Assembly: GCA_903934195.1 (NCBI GenBank)
Contig: CAIZMV010000112.1
Location: forward strand, 1 to 15,654
Direction: 5' to 3'
DNA: 15,654 nucleotides
Origin: an uncultured Acidimicrobiaceae bacterium
Lineage (GTDB): Bacteria > Actinomycetota > Acidimicrobiia > Acidimicrobiales > Ilumatobacteraceae
The position numbers were made by a program, and so were the translations under genes. This document shows, piece by piece, positions 6,444-13,384 of the stretch; the stretch's first letter is position 1; the number at the start of each line of letters is the position of its first letter. Under the pieces are notes generated by a model. The model had not been told where the DNA came from and made no database searches. It was given only the letters and a program-made list of their open reading frames with translations.

Positions 6444-7460
6444 CTACTTCCCTGTTAATGCTGCGAGCGCAGCTTCCGCCAAAGTTTCTGTCCCGAGTTT
6501 CATCGGTTCAAGATCAATATCTTGGTCGCCCATGGCGCCATGCAAATATCGCGCGTATACGCCTTCAGAAATAACTGCCAAACGGAAACTAGAAAACGCT
6601 TTGTAGTACCCGACGTTTGAAACATCACGGCCAGTTCGTGTTGCATACCGTTGAACCAAATGGTCAAACGTGCACGAACCGGGATGTCCCGACGGATCGT
6701 TATGACGCAACATTGGTTGGCCAGGATCAGTCCAGTAGATGCCGACATACCCGAGATCAGCCAATGGGTCACCAAGCGTGCACAATTCCCAGTCGAGTAC
6801 AGCAGCAATCTTTCCTGTTGAAATATCAGTTAGGCAGTTTCCAAATCGGTAATCACCATGAGCGATTGAAACGCCGTGTTGTACTGGAATGTTTTCAGCC
6901 AACAAACGTGCCACTTCTTCCACTGCAGGAAGCTCACGTGTTTTTGAATTAGCCCACTGTGTGCTCCAGCGCTTCACCTGACGCTCAACGTAGCCTTCAC
7001 GTTTCGCTAGGTCACCAAGTCCGACGGCATCAATATCAACTGCGTGCAAATCAGCCAATACATCAATGAGATTTTCGGCTGCCGTAGTACGCAATGCTTC
7101 GGGCAATAACAGGCCTTTATCTGGGCTATCAAGTACGACACCACCAACAAATGCCATCACATAGAACGGCGCACCATTGACTTCTTCATCTGTACACACA
7201 CCGAGCGTGCGTGGCACTGGCACATTGGTCTTTCCAACTGCGGAAATGATGCGATGCTCGCGTGCCATGTCATGAGCCGTTGCCAACACATGGCCCATTG
7301 GCGGACGACGCAGAACTAACTGCATTCCATTTGCGTCGGTAACTCGGAAAGTGATGTTGCTTCGTCCACCAGCAATCAGTTCGTATGTATACGGACCCTG
7401 CGCACCTTCGATATTGGCGTTCAGCCACGCTTCTACTTTGACTTCATCGATCCCCTGCAT
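6444..7460 (-). CDS. Phosphotransferase family protein (APH fold, ACAD10/11 kinase-domain type)
   Basis: This 338-aa protein has the aminoglycoside phosphotransferase/choline kinase fold (PF01636). It resembles the stand-alone bacterial relatives of the kinase domain of acyl-CoA dehydrogenases ACAD10/11, not true antibiotic-resistance enzymes. Visible are the Gly-rich ATP-binding segment GGRSNITFRV (31-40), the catalytic loop HGDYRFGN (201-208, base Asp203) and the metal-binding LDWE (222-225) followed by LGDPLADL. ACAD10/11 kinase domains act in hydroxy-fatty-acid breakdown, so a hydroxyacyl-type substrate is plausible here but not shown. In-frame tandem stops (TGA TAA) lie seven codons before the ATG, so no longer start is possible. 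It is the first gene of a pair with the DLH-family gene. No strong Shine-Dalgarno precedes it, and the NlpC/P60 stop lies 21 bp upstream. Confidence 0.9.
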   Translation of the reverse strand: MQGIDEVKVEAWLNANIEGAQGPYTYELIAGGRSNITFRVTDANGMQLVLRRPPMGHVLATAHDMAREHRIISAVGKTNVPVPRTLGVCTDEEVNGAPFYVMAFVGGVVLDSPDKGLLLPEALRTTAAENLIDVLADLHAVDIDAVGLGDLAKREGYVERQVKRWSTQWANSKTRELPAVEEVARLLAENIPVQHGVSIAHGDYRFGNCLTDISTGKIAAVLDWELCTLGDPLADLGYVGIYWTDPGQPMLRHNDPSGHPGSCTFDHLVQRYATRTGRDVSNVGYYKAFSSFRLAVISEGVYARYLHGAMGDQDIDLEPMKLGTETLAEAALAALTGK

Positions 7461-7481
7461 GGAGATAGACCGTATCGCTTA

Positions 7482-8582
7482 TCAACCAGGGCGAGCGACG
7501 CCAACAACCTTCCACCAGCGAATTGGCCCAATCTTTACAACGTCTCCGGTTCGTGGTGCATGCACCATTGTTCCGTTACCGAGGTAAATGCCAACGTGGT
7601 GAATGGGAGTGCCTGTGAAAATGAGGTCGCCAGGCATTGCTAGTTCCTTTGGAATTCGAGGCAATGAATTGAACTGAGCACGCGAATTTCGTTTCAGACC
7701 AACGCCAGCCTTACCCCACGCATATGTGGTGAGACCCGAACAATCGAATGCCTTACCCGGAGAATTCATGCCATACCGATACGGAACTCCGAGTTGTGAC
7801 AATGCAGCCTTGATAGCTGATTGACTACGTGCCGAAACCTTCGGGATATTGCCGTACTTCTTTTGAATTGATGCGTACTTGCTACTGAACCCTGCGGCTT
7901 CTCGCTGGGCATCAGTGAGAGCCTGTGCCTCACGACGATTACGTTCCTCACGTAGCAAATCAACAAGGTCACCTTGAACTGTTGATTGCAACTCTTCATA
8001 ACGTGCAGCAAGTGCCTCTGCTGCGCCTAAACGCTTGTTTGCAACTTCACCAATACTCACTGCTTGTTTACGCTTCTTTTCTAAAGCCGCTTTTTTCTTC
8101 AAGAGTGATGTCGCTGTTGCATCAAGCGAGTCTGTTGTCAGTGAACCTTGGTTCATCGCAATTGATAACAGCTGGCTGCGCTGCAGTGAATCTTGTACCC
8201 CACCAGACGACGCGAAAAGATTTGTCAAAGTTGAATTGCGGCCACCATGCATGAACTGTGTAACTGCCGACATGTACAACGTGCCTCGCATTTGCGAAAG
8301 TTGAGCTTCTGCTGCTGCCACGTCTGCCTGAGCTCTATCAATCTCTACGGCAAGGTCAGCTTGGTCGGTCAATGACTGGGCGTAGTCTTCGCCGAGGGCG
8401 TCCATCTGCTCTGCGAGGTTGTCCAACTGATCTGCAATATTGGCCGCCTGGCGGCGTTTTTCGTCGAGGGAGTCGGCAGAGGCAACCGGCGGAGAAATAA
8501 CCGTGCCTCCCAAGATGCCAACGGCAAGAAGTGAGACCAGTACGGACCGAAAGGGTCCCCGGTGGTGACGGGTCGAAAACAT
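7482..8582 (-). CDS. Secreted NlpC/P60 peptidoglycan hydrolase with N-terminal coiled coil (RipA-like)
   Basis: This 366-aa exported cell-wall hydrolase should cut stem peptides of peptidoglycan (D-Glu to meso-DAP bond in characterised homologues), helping daughter-cell separation or wall remodelling. An Arg-rich start and hydrophobic core (~1-30) end in a signal-peptidase site near ASA-D (residues 34-37). Residues ~39-230 are rich in heptad-like Leu/Ala/Glu and Gln, consistent with the long coiled coil of RipA/PcsB-type proteins, which is regulatory in those families. The C-terminal domain has the NlpC/P60 triad: Cys281 in DCSG, His329 in HHVGIYLG and His341 in MVHAP. A hairpin-capable repeat lies directly upstream, and only AGGG very close to the ATG serves as ribosome site. 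The protein may need activation by an FtsEX-like partner, which is inference from the family. Confidence 0.93.
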   Translation of the reverse strand: MFSTRHHRGPFRSVLVSLLAVGILGGTVISPPVASADSLDEKRRQAANIADQLDNLAEQMDALGEDYAQSLTDQADLAVEIDRAQADVAAAEAQLSQMRGTLYMSAVTQFMHGGRNSTLTNLFASSGGVQDSLQRSQLLSIAMNQGSLTTDSLDATATSLLKKKAALEKKRKQAVSIGEVANKRLGAAEALAARYEELQSTVQGDLVDLLREERNRREAQALTDAQREAAGFSSKYASIQKKYGNIPKVSARSQSAIKAALSQLGVPYRYGMNSPGKAFDCSGLTTYAWGKAGVGLKRNSRAQFNSLPRIPKELAMPGDLIFTGTPIHHVGIYLGNGTMVHAPRTGDVVKIGPIRWWKVVGVARPG

Positions 8583-8588
8583 GACCCT

Positions 8589-8620
8589 GTCAGGCTACTT
8601 GGGTGGCGTTATGGCCTGAC
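8589..8620 (-). promoter_or_regulatory. Stem-loop in the 5' region of the NlpC/P60 gene
   Basis: GTCAGGC (8589-8595) and GCCTGAC (8614-8620) form a perfect 7-bp inverted repeat around an 18-nt loop. It ends only 6 nt before the ATG of the cell-wall hydrolase, so the stem in the mRNA would lie next to the AGGG ribosome site. It could control translation or be part of a larger leader structure shared with the end of guaA. The whole guaA to NlpC gap is only 84 bp, too short for a full ydaO (c-di-AMP) riboswitch, which often precedes such genes in actinobacteria. Confidence 0.35.
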
Positions 8621-8654
8621 GGCGCCCTCTCAGAGCCTTACAGGGGTGGATTTG

Positions 8655-8668
8655 AGCCCCTTAGGGCT
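8655..8668 (-). terminator. Possible short hairpin at the guaA stop codon
   Basis: AGCCC-ctta-GGGCT (8655-8668) is a 5-bp GC-rich hairpin that includes part of the guaA stop codon. On the minus strand it is followed by CAAATCCACC, with no U-tract, so it is at best a weak attenuator or mRNA-end structure and not a classical terminator. Confidence 0.2.
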
Positions 8669-10232
8669 ATTCCCACTCAATCGTGCCAGGCGGTTTCGAG
8701 GTGACGTCATAGACCACCCTGTTGATGCCGGGCACCTCATTGATGATGCGGCTCGACATCTTTTCCAAGAGGTCATACGGCAGCCGAGCCCAGTCTGCGG
8801 TCATGGCGTCGTCGCTGGTAACGGCCCGAATAATGATGGGGCGACCATAGGTGCGCTCGTCGCCCATGACTCCGACACTGCGAATATCGGCCAGCACCGC
8901 AAAGGCCTGCCAGATTTCCCGCTCAAGACCAGCGGCCTTAATTTCATGACGCACAATTTCGTCTGCATGTTGCAAGGTTGCCACTTTGTCTGGCGTTACT
9001 TCACCAATGATTCGTACGCCGAGGCCGGGACCAGGAAATGGCTGACGCCACACAATGTCGTCACTGAGCCCGACTTCAACACCAACTTTGCGCACTTCAT
9101 CTTTAAACAACGCGCGCAGCGGTTCACACAGCTCCAGTGTCATATCGTCAGGTAGACCACCAACGTTGTGATGACTCTTGATTACTGCCGCAGTTCCGTC
9201 GTGCCCACCACTTTCAACAATGTCTGGATACAACGTTCCTTGCACCAAGAACTTTGCATCGGTGAGTCCACCAGTGTTCTCTTCAAAAATACGTACAAAC
9301 AACTCTCCGATTGCTTTGCGCTTCGCTTCGGGTTCTGTAATTCCAGCAAGTGCAGCAAAGAACCTGTCACCAGCATCAATGTGAATCAACTCGATACCCA
9401 TGCTCTTGCGAAATGTCTCAACAACTTGTTCACTCTCACCGCGACGCATTAGCCCAGTGTCTACATACACACACGTAAGTTGCGCACCAATAGCTTGATG
9501 CACAATTGCTGCAGCCACCGAGGAATCAACTCCACCTGACAAACCACAAATTGCCCGTTCGGTTCCGACTTGCGCGCGAATTGCTTCAATCTGATCCTGC
9601 ACAATGCTTGCCATTGTCCAATCTTGTTTACATTGCGCAATGTCCACCAAGAATCGAACCAACAGATCTTGACCACTAGTCGTGTGCACAACTTCAGGGT
9701 GATATTGCACTCCATAGATCCGACGCGCATCATCTTCAATCACAGCATTCGGAGCATCGGGCGTAGCCGCTGTTCCCACGAAACCGCCAGGTGCTTCACT
9801 AACGAAATCGAAATGGCTCATCCAAACGTCGTGCACTTGCGGTGTTGAATCACCAAGGAGTTTCGAAGTTGCAGAATTACGCGTCAGAGTGGCACGGCCA
9901 TATTCACCACGACCACCACGAGCAACAACACCACCTAGTTGTTGAGCCACCAACTGGCAGCCGTAACAGATACCAAGAATCGGAATTCCCAATTCATAAA
10001 TCGCAGGGTCGAGCAACGGTGCACCATCGACATGCACGCTCTTTGGGCCACCCGACAGAATGATTGCTTTCGGCGCTTTGGCCGTTACTTCTGCTGCCGA
10101 AATACGGTGCGGAACGATTTCTGAGTACACCCGAGCCTCACGTACCCGACGCGCAATGAGTTGGGCATATTGGGCACCAAAGTCAACAACGAGCACTACA
10201 TCATGCTGGGCGGGATGTGACTTTGTACTCAT
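8667..10232 (-). CDS. guaA: GMP synthase (glutamine-hydrolysing)
   Basis: GuaA converts XMP to GMP in the last step of guanine nucleotide synthesis, using ATP and ammonia released from glutamine. At 521 aa it is full length (family ~510-525). The N-terminal class I glutamine amidotransferase domain shows GGPKSVH (61-67), nucleophile Cys89 in GICYGCQ and the His179/Glu181 pair in YHPEV. The ATP-pyrophosphatase domain starts with the PP-loop SGGVDSS (233-239). The C-terminal dimerisation domain ends with the conserved PPGTIEWE. A TAnnnT-type element (TAGTGT) lies 10 bp before the ATG, and no Shine-Dalgarno is present, so a near-leaderless transcript is possible. The neighbours are a cell-wall hydrolase gene downstream and a small divergent membrane-protein gene upstream. 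Confidence 0.98.
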   Translation of the reverse strand: MSTKSHPAQHDVVLVVDFGAQYAQLIARRVREARVYSEIVPHRISAAEVTAKAPKAIILSGGPKSVHVDGAPLLDPAIYELGIPILGICYGCQLVAQQLGGVVARGGRGEYGRATLTRNSATSKLLGDSTPQVHDVWMSHFDFVSEAPGGFVGTAATPDAPNAVIEDDARRIYGVQYHPEVVHTTSGQDLLVRFLVDIAQCKQDWTMASIVQDQIEAIRAQVGTERAICGLSGGVDSSVAAAIVHQAIGAQLTCVYVDTGLMRRGESEQVVETFRKSMGIELIHIDAGDRFFAALAGITEPEAKRKAIGELFVRIFEENTGGLTDAKFLVQGTLYPDIVESGGHDGTAAVIKSHHNVGGLPDDMTLELCEPLRALFKDEVRKVGVEVGLSDDIVWRQPFPGPGLGVRIIGEVTPDKVATLQHADEIVRHEIKAAGLEREIWQAFAVLADIRSVGVMGDERTYGRPIIIRAVTSDDAMTADWARLPYDLLEKMSSRIINEVPGINRVVYDVTSKPPGTIEWE

Positions 10233-10242
10233 AGCGTTGTAA

Positions 10243-10248
10243 ACACTA
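10243..10248 (-). promoter_or_regulatory. Candidate -10 element of guaA
   Basis: TAGTGT on the minus strand lies 10 bp before the guaA ATG in the 38-bp gap shared with the divergent small membrane-protein gene. It fits the loose actinobacterial TAnnnT -10 pattern and would give a very short leader. No convincing -35 is seen. This is a weak, position-based call. Confidence 0.25.
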
Positions 10249-10270
10249 GTTGGCGTGAGACGATAGTCCC

Positions 10271-10621
10271 ATGCCCCGTTTTGCCCCTATCGCCTGTGCC
10301 GTTCTTCTCACGCTTGCACCATTCGGACTCTCTGCAGTCAACGCAGCAGATACTCCGACTGACTCAACTGTTGCTGCTGGTGAAGTGACAGACACAACGT
10401 ATGTTTATGACTTAGTAAATGAGCCCTCGGAATGCATTAACTCAAACCCACGCCCAGATTGTGGCAAAAAGCCACAAAGTTCAGGCGATCGCGGAGGTTG
10501 GATGCAATACACCGTATTCCTTGTGATGCTTGCTGGCGTCGGTGTCGTTGGATCAGTCTTGATTCGCAATGTCATTCGCCGAGATCGAGCTATTGCCGAA
10601 AAGATGTCGCAGGGCGAATAA
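10271..10621 (+). CDS. Small exported single-pass membrane protein of unknown function
   Basis: This 116-aa protein has a signal peptide (1-25, hydrophobic core ALLTLA-like, likely cleavage at VNA-AD). An extracytoplasmic segment of about 50 residues contains two cysteines (Cys55 and Cys64, in ECINSNPRPDCG) that could form a disulfide. A transmembrane helix follows at ~79-98, then a short basic cytoplasmic tail rich in Arg and Lys. The charged GDRGG stretch sits just before the helix. No enzyme motif is visible, and I do not recognise a named family. It is divergent from guaA with a 38-bp gap, which may hold both promoters, and its stop lies 1 bp from the stop of the convergent hydrolase gene. 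The gene looks real because it has a coherent signal peptide, helix and charge pattern. Confidence 0.8.
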   Translation: MPRFAPIACAVLLTLAPFGLSAVNAADTPTDSTVAAGEVTDTTYVYDLVNEPSECINSNPRPDCGKKPQSSGDRGGWMQYTVFLVMLAGVGVVGSVLIRNVIRRDRAIAEKMSQGE

Positions 10622-10622
10622 T

Positions 10623-11516
10623 TCAGTTCTCGCTACAGAAAGCAACTGTACGAAAAATAAATTCGTCTGCTGCCTCCCACGGCACAAAATGACCGCAGTT
10701 CTCAATTCGAATTGGTCCGTCGTGAACGTCAAAAACCGTTGCAGCCATCAGATCAAAATCCGGATAAATCACGTGATCACTTGTTCCAAACAGAATCAGT
10801 GTTGGCGTCACTAGATTTCTGCCATACAGAGGTTTCTCACTTCGTTTGGTTGCATCAAATGCAGATTCATAATTTGCAAAAGACGCCCGTAGTTTTTGTG
10901 CATCACGAAATGGTTCCACATGCCATGCAATGTCATCGGCACTGAATGCACCAGGGTGCGCCCACAGTCTGGTTGAGTAAAACTCTGAGATATACGCAGT
11001 ACGTTTCTCATCCGTGTTCAATTCAGAAGCAAGTGCATCTGCATCAGTGCCCTGCCGAATGAAATAGTCCATCACCTCAACGGGCGGACGAGTCCGCATG
11101 CCAGCCATCCGTTCCTTATCCATTGGAAGTGGTGAGTTGAACAGCACCATGCGTTCCACTCGATGCGGATTCCGCAACGCCATCTCTTGAATTACCGGAC
11201 CACCTAAGTCACCGCCAACAAGAACAACAGATTCGTATCCGAGATGCTCAAACACCAACGATTCAATATCGCGTGCGTGTGACACCACGTCGTAAAAACC
11301 ATCTGCAGCTACACCTGATTCACCAAACCCACGCAGGTCTGGCACCACTACGTCGAAACCGGCACCACGCAAGGGCTCAACTACACGAGAAAAAATGCGC
11401 TTTGACTCTGGCCAGCCGTGTACGCACACCAAAACTTTATGTGCGCCTTCAGAACGCTCGTGCCAATATGCAATGTCAACGTTGTTCACCAATGCATGGT
11501 GAGTTGTAAAAGTCAT
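10623..11516 (-). CDS. Alpha/beta hydrolase with Asp nucleophile (epoxide hydrolase/dehalogenase-like)
   Basis: This 297-aa cytosolic alpha/beta hydrolase has the oxyanion-hole motif HGWP (33-36) and PDLRGFGESG after strand 4. The nucleophile elbow is GGDLGG, so the nucleophile is Asp103, as in epoxide hydrolases and haloalkane or haloacetate dehalogenases, not the Ser of esterases. Asp247 (GTSDHV) and His276 (NCGHF) complete the triad. The residue after the nucleophile is Leu. Haloalkane dehalogenases and most epoxide hydrolases carry Trp there and fluoroacetate dehalogenases carry Arg, so the reaction is uncertain. Epoxide hydrolysis is the best guess. The ATG at 11514-11516 lacks a Shine-Dalgarno, and a 5-bp inverted repeat (TGGCG/CGCCA, 11518-11534) sits just upstream. 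It is probably co-transcribed with the membrane-protein genes, 27 bp away. Confidence 0.88.
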   Translation of the reverse strand: MTFTTHHALVNNVDIAYWHERSEGAHKVLVCVHGWPESKRIFSRVVEPLRGAGFDVVVPDLRGFGESGVAADGFYDVVSHARDIESLVFEHLGYESVVLVGGDLGGPVIQEMALRNPHRVERMVLFNSPLPMDKERMAGMRTRPPVEVMDYFIRQGTDADALASELNTDEKRTAYISEFYSTRLWAHPGAFSADDIAWHVEPFRDAQKLRASFANYESAFDATKRSEKPLYGRNLVTPTLILFGTSDHVIYPDFDLMAATVFDVHDGPIRIENCGHFVPWEAADEFIFRTVAFCSEN

Positions 11517-11543
11517 ATGGCGAACAATACGCCACGAACCTGC

Positions 11544-12077
11544 TTAGTTATCGCGCGAAGAAACGAAATAGAACTCAAGGGCCGACAACATTTCTGTGTA
11601 TCGAGCCTCTGACTGTTCTGCTCGCGAAGTTTCCCACCACGTAATGCGCATTGCGAGAACTGTGAGGAACGCCAAAATTGCTGCGTCGGTAAGAGCCACA
11701 TGGCTTAATTTCCACACACCAGCAAATGACTTCCCTGGGTTCTGGTTCCAGAACCACAAAAAGTTGGCACTTGCTTGCTGGTTCTGCAGATACAGCGCAA
11801 ACGGGCCAATGACCTGCGAAAGCGCGAGCCATGTCAACAGAATTGGCAAGAACATTGCTCCGGCACGTACTACCAACAACAAGCGAGGGGTCTCGCTCTT
11901 GAATGGCAAAATCTGTTCAACATTGACCTTTGACCACTCACGTGTCTTTTCGTTGTTGCGTAGGTCTTCAACGAACTGTCGGGCGCTAGCTCCGAGTGAT
12001 GTCGTTTGTTTTGAAGTTGTTAGCCAATTGTCAACTGCTGTGACTGCATCAGCATGGGCGTGAGGTGAATGAGGCAT
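11544..12077 (-). CDS. Two-helix membrane protein of unknown function, partner of the MotB-like protein
   Basis: This 177-aa protein has a soluble N-terminal region (~1-65, charged and possibly helical), two hydrophobic helices (~72-92, containing LPILLTWLAL, and ~127-144) and a C-terminal tail of about 30 residues with acidic and aromatic character. The two helices are joined by about 35 residues containing FLWFWNQNPGKSF. The start is well fixed: a strong AAGGAG overlaps the stop codon of the upstream MotB-like gene (TAAGGAG) and is 4 nt from the ATG. This tight coupling implies stoichiometric synthesis of the two proteins, as expected for subunits of one membrane complex. I recognise no named domain. 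It is too short for MotA/ZorA, and a motor-stator or ExbB-like role is only speculation from the partner. Confidence 0.8.
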   Translation of the reverse strand: MPHSPHAHADAVTAVDNWLTTSKQTTSLGASARQFVEDLRNNEKTREWSKVNVEQILPFKSETPRLLLVVRAGAMFLPILLTWLALSQVIGPFALYLQNQQASANFLWFWNQNPGKSFAGVWKLSHVALTDAAILAFLTVLAMRITWWETSRAEQSEARYTEMLSALEFYFVSSRDN

Positions 12078-12085
12078 ATAGCTCC

Positions 12086-12631
12086 TTAACGGGTGCAGTC
12101 TTCAGTGAGGTCTGGACCATTGAACAATAAATAGACAACAAGCAAGAACGAACCAGCACCACCGACATCAGACGAGGTTCCATTGACAGTGACGTTCTGG
12201 GCACCACCTGTACGCATTTCTACTTGTTGAAACGGTGGCACTGCCGCACGAAGTGTGGCGCGTAGGTTTTGTGCTCGCCTGTCACCGGCACCTGCAGTTT
12301 CGCTACCAGAAAATCCGCCAAAGACAATAACTAGTCCCGGCTTAGCGCTCTCGCCACTCCATCCGCGCTTACTAATTTCACTAGTAATGGCTGCTTCAAT
12401 TTGAGCACCACCATTTGTACGCGACAAATTATTTGGCACTCTCACAGGAAATTCCGCACAGCTCAATTGAAACGTGGCAGGCGCAGTAGTAGAGGCAGCA
12501 CCAGATGGAGACGACGATGTAATTACTGCAGAGCCAAGACCAACAATCATGAGTGCCAAGAACAAGTCGGCATAGATCCAGCCAGCACCATCTTCACCCG
12601 AACTTGATTGACGACGCCGTCTCCTAAACAT
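12086..12631 (-). CDS. Single-pass membrane protein with MotB/ZorB-like Tyr-Ala-Asp helix
   Basis: This 181-aa protein begins with a poly-Arg stretch (residues 3-7) that would anchor the N-terminus inside. A transmembrane helix starting WIYADLFLALM (18-28) follows. Tyr-Ala-Asp at the start of a helix, with Asp22 inside the membrane, matches the proton-conducting helix of MotB and ZorB. A Ser/Thr/Ala-rich linker (~39-55) leads to an external region where GGFSGSETAGAGDRRAQNLRATL (written here as a broken motif: GGFSGSE..., then DRRAQNL at 117-123) recalls the OmpA/MotB peptidoglycan-binding fold, though weakly. Cys58 and Cys179 could pair. No clear Shine-Dalgarno precedes the ATG. It is first in a minus-strand unit with the two-helix protein, divergent from a TetR gene. 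Alternatives are a plain anchored secreted protein with a chance acidic residue in its helix. Confidence 0.75.
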   Translation of the reverse strand: MFRRRRRQSSSGEDGAGWIYADLFLALMIVGLGSAVITSSSPSGAASTTAPATFQLSCAEFPVRVPNNLSRTNGGAQIEAAITSEISKRGWSGESAKPGLVIVFGGFSGSETAGAGDRRAQNLRATLRAAVPPFQQVEMRTGGAQNVTVNGTSSDVGGAGSFLLVVYLLFNGPDLTEDCTR

Positions 12632-12715
12632 GTGCAGTCTTTTTACTCAGTAGATTTGCACCAATCATGAAGTGCATATCGTACACGAACCCATCAGAAA
12701 TCTTGAACTCCTTCA

Positions 12716-12731
12716 CCAATCTCCCGATTGG
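12716..12731. promoter_or_regulatory. Candidate TetR operator dyad
   Basis: CCAATC-tccc-GATTGG is a perfect 6-bp inverted repeat with a 4-bp centre in the 136-bp gap between the divergent membrane-protein unit and the TetR-family gene, 36 bp before the GTG start of the regulator. TetR proteins bind such dyads as dimers and commonly control their own gene and the divergent neighbour. No clear -35/-10 pair was found around it. The rest of the gap shows no gene or RNA structure. Confidence 0.4.
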
Positions 12732-12767
12732 CCATCAACAACCTATGTCGAGAATTAGGGTGGAACA

Positions 12768-13361
12768 GTGCCAACGAAGAAACCAGTAGTGAAGAAGGAA
12801 GCCCCAGCACGCCGGTCTCCAATCACTCGAACTGAAGGCGAACGTCGGCTTATCGAAGCTGCAGCAAACTTGATTCAACACAAGCCATTCTCAGAAGTGA
12901 GTCTTCGAGAAATCTCACTTCTTGCTGACGTGAATCACCGATTTGTGCACACCTGGTTTGGCGGCAAGAACGAACTTCTATTGGCCGTTGTGCGACAAAA
13001 AGTACTCGACCTTGTAGACGCGGTACCCCGCGCTGAATCCGGAACGCCTGCTATTAACTTCTTTGACCCAGAGGTTGTCTCTATGGTGCGACTCATGATT
13101 TGGCTTGACCTTGAAGGCGTCAACACTGGTGAGCTATTTCCCAATACGCCACTCGTGGATGCATTGACCGCCCGTTATGTAGAAGTGGAAAAAATCGATC
13201 CTGCTATCGCCAGACAAGCAGCTACTCAAGCTATTTCTCTAGGTCTTGCTGGCGGCACTTTCGGATCACTAATCGGGCTCTCCGACATGAGTTCAGTCGT
13301 GCCCGTTATGCAGCTGTGGCGCCACATTGTCGGGTTGTTAGCCGAACACCCACCTAAATAG
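12768..13361 (+). CDS. TetR/AcrR-family transcriptional regulator
   Basis: This 197-aa DNA-binding repressor-type protein has a Lys/Pro-rich N-terminal extension (1-20) ahead of a TetR helix-turn-helix domain (~25-72). The recognition region reads VSLREISLLADVNHRFVHTWFGGKNELL, with the conserved Phe-x-x-Lys-x-x-Leu end; it spans ~44-71. The remaining ~125 residues are the helical ligand-binding and dimerisation domain, which varies too much to reveal a ligand. The GTG start is supported by AGGGTGGA just upstream, and no in-frame ATG lies before it. It is transcribed away from the MotB-like/two-helix unit and faces the RCC1 gene, with which it converges over 23 bp. Control of the divergent membrane unit through the dyad between them is the likeliest local target. 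Confidence 0.92.
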   Translation: MPTKKPVVKKEAPARRSPITRTEGERRLIEAAANLIQHKPFSEVSLREISLLADVNHRFVHTWFGGKNELLLAVVRQKVLDLVDAVPRAESGTPAINFFDPEVVSMVRLMIWLDLEGVNTGELFPNTPLVDALTARYVEVEKIDPAIARQAATQAISLGLAGGTFGSLIGLSDMSSVVPVMQLWRHIVGLLAEHPPK

Positions 13362-13362
13362 T

Positions 13363-13379
13363 TCGAAGACAGAATTCGA
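13363..13379. terminator. Weak AT-rich inverted repeat between convergent genes
   Basis: TCGAA-(7 nt)-TTCGA lies in the 23-bp gap between the TetR and RCC1 stop codons. It might act as a weak bidirectional terminator, but the stem is short and AT-rich and no T-tract is present. Confidence 0.2.
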
Positions 13380-13384
13380 TCTAG

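Noticed and set aside
6444..7460. Aminoglycoside resistance gene
   Set aside because: The fold is shared, but the catalytic and metal motifs with the LGDPLADL extension match the ACAD10/11-like phosphotransferases, and no resistance or mobile context is present.
8583..8666. A ydaO (c-di-AMP) riboswitch before the NlpC/P60 gene
   Set aside because: The gap is 84 bp, shorter than the ~120-160 nt element, and its conserved blocks were not seen.
11544..12631. A full Zorya-type defence locus
   Set aside because: Only the helix motif is suggestive; no ZorA-length stator protein, SNF2-type ZorD helicase or other Zorya component lies in the window.
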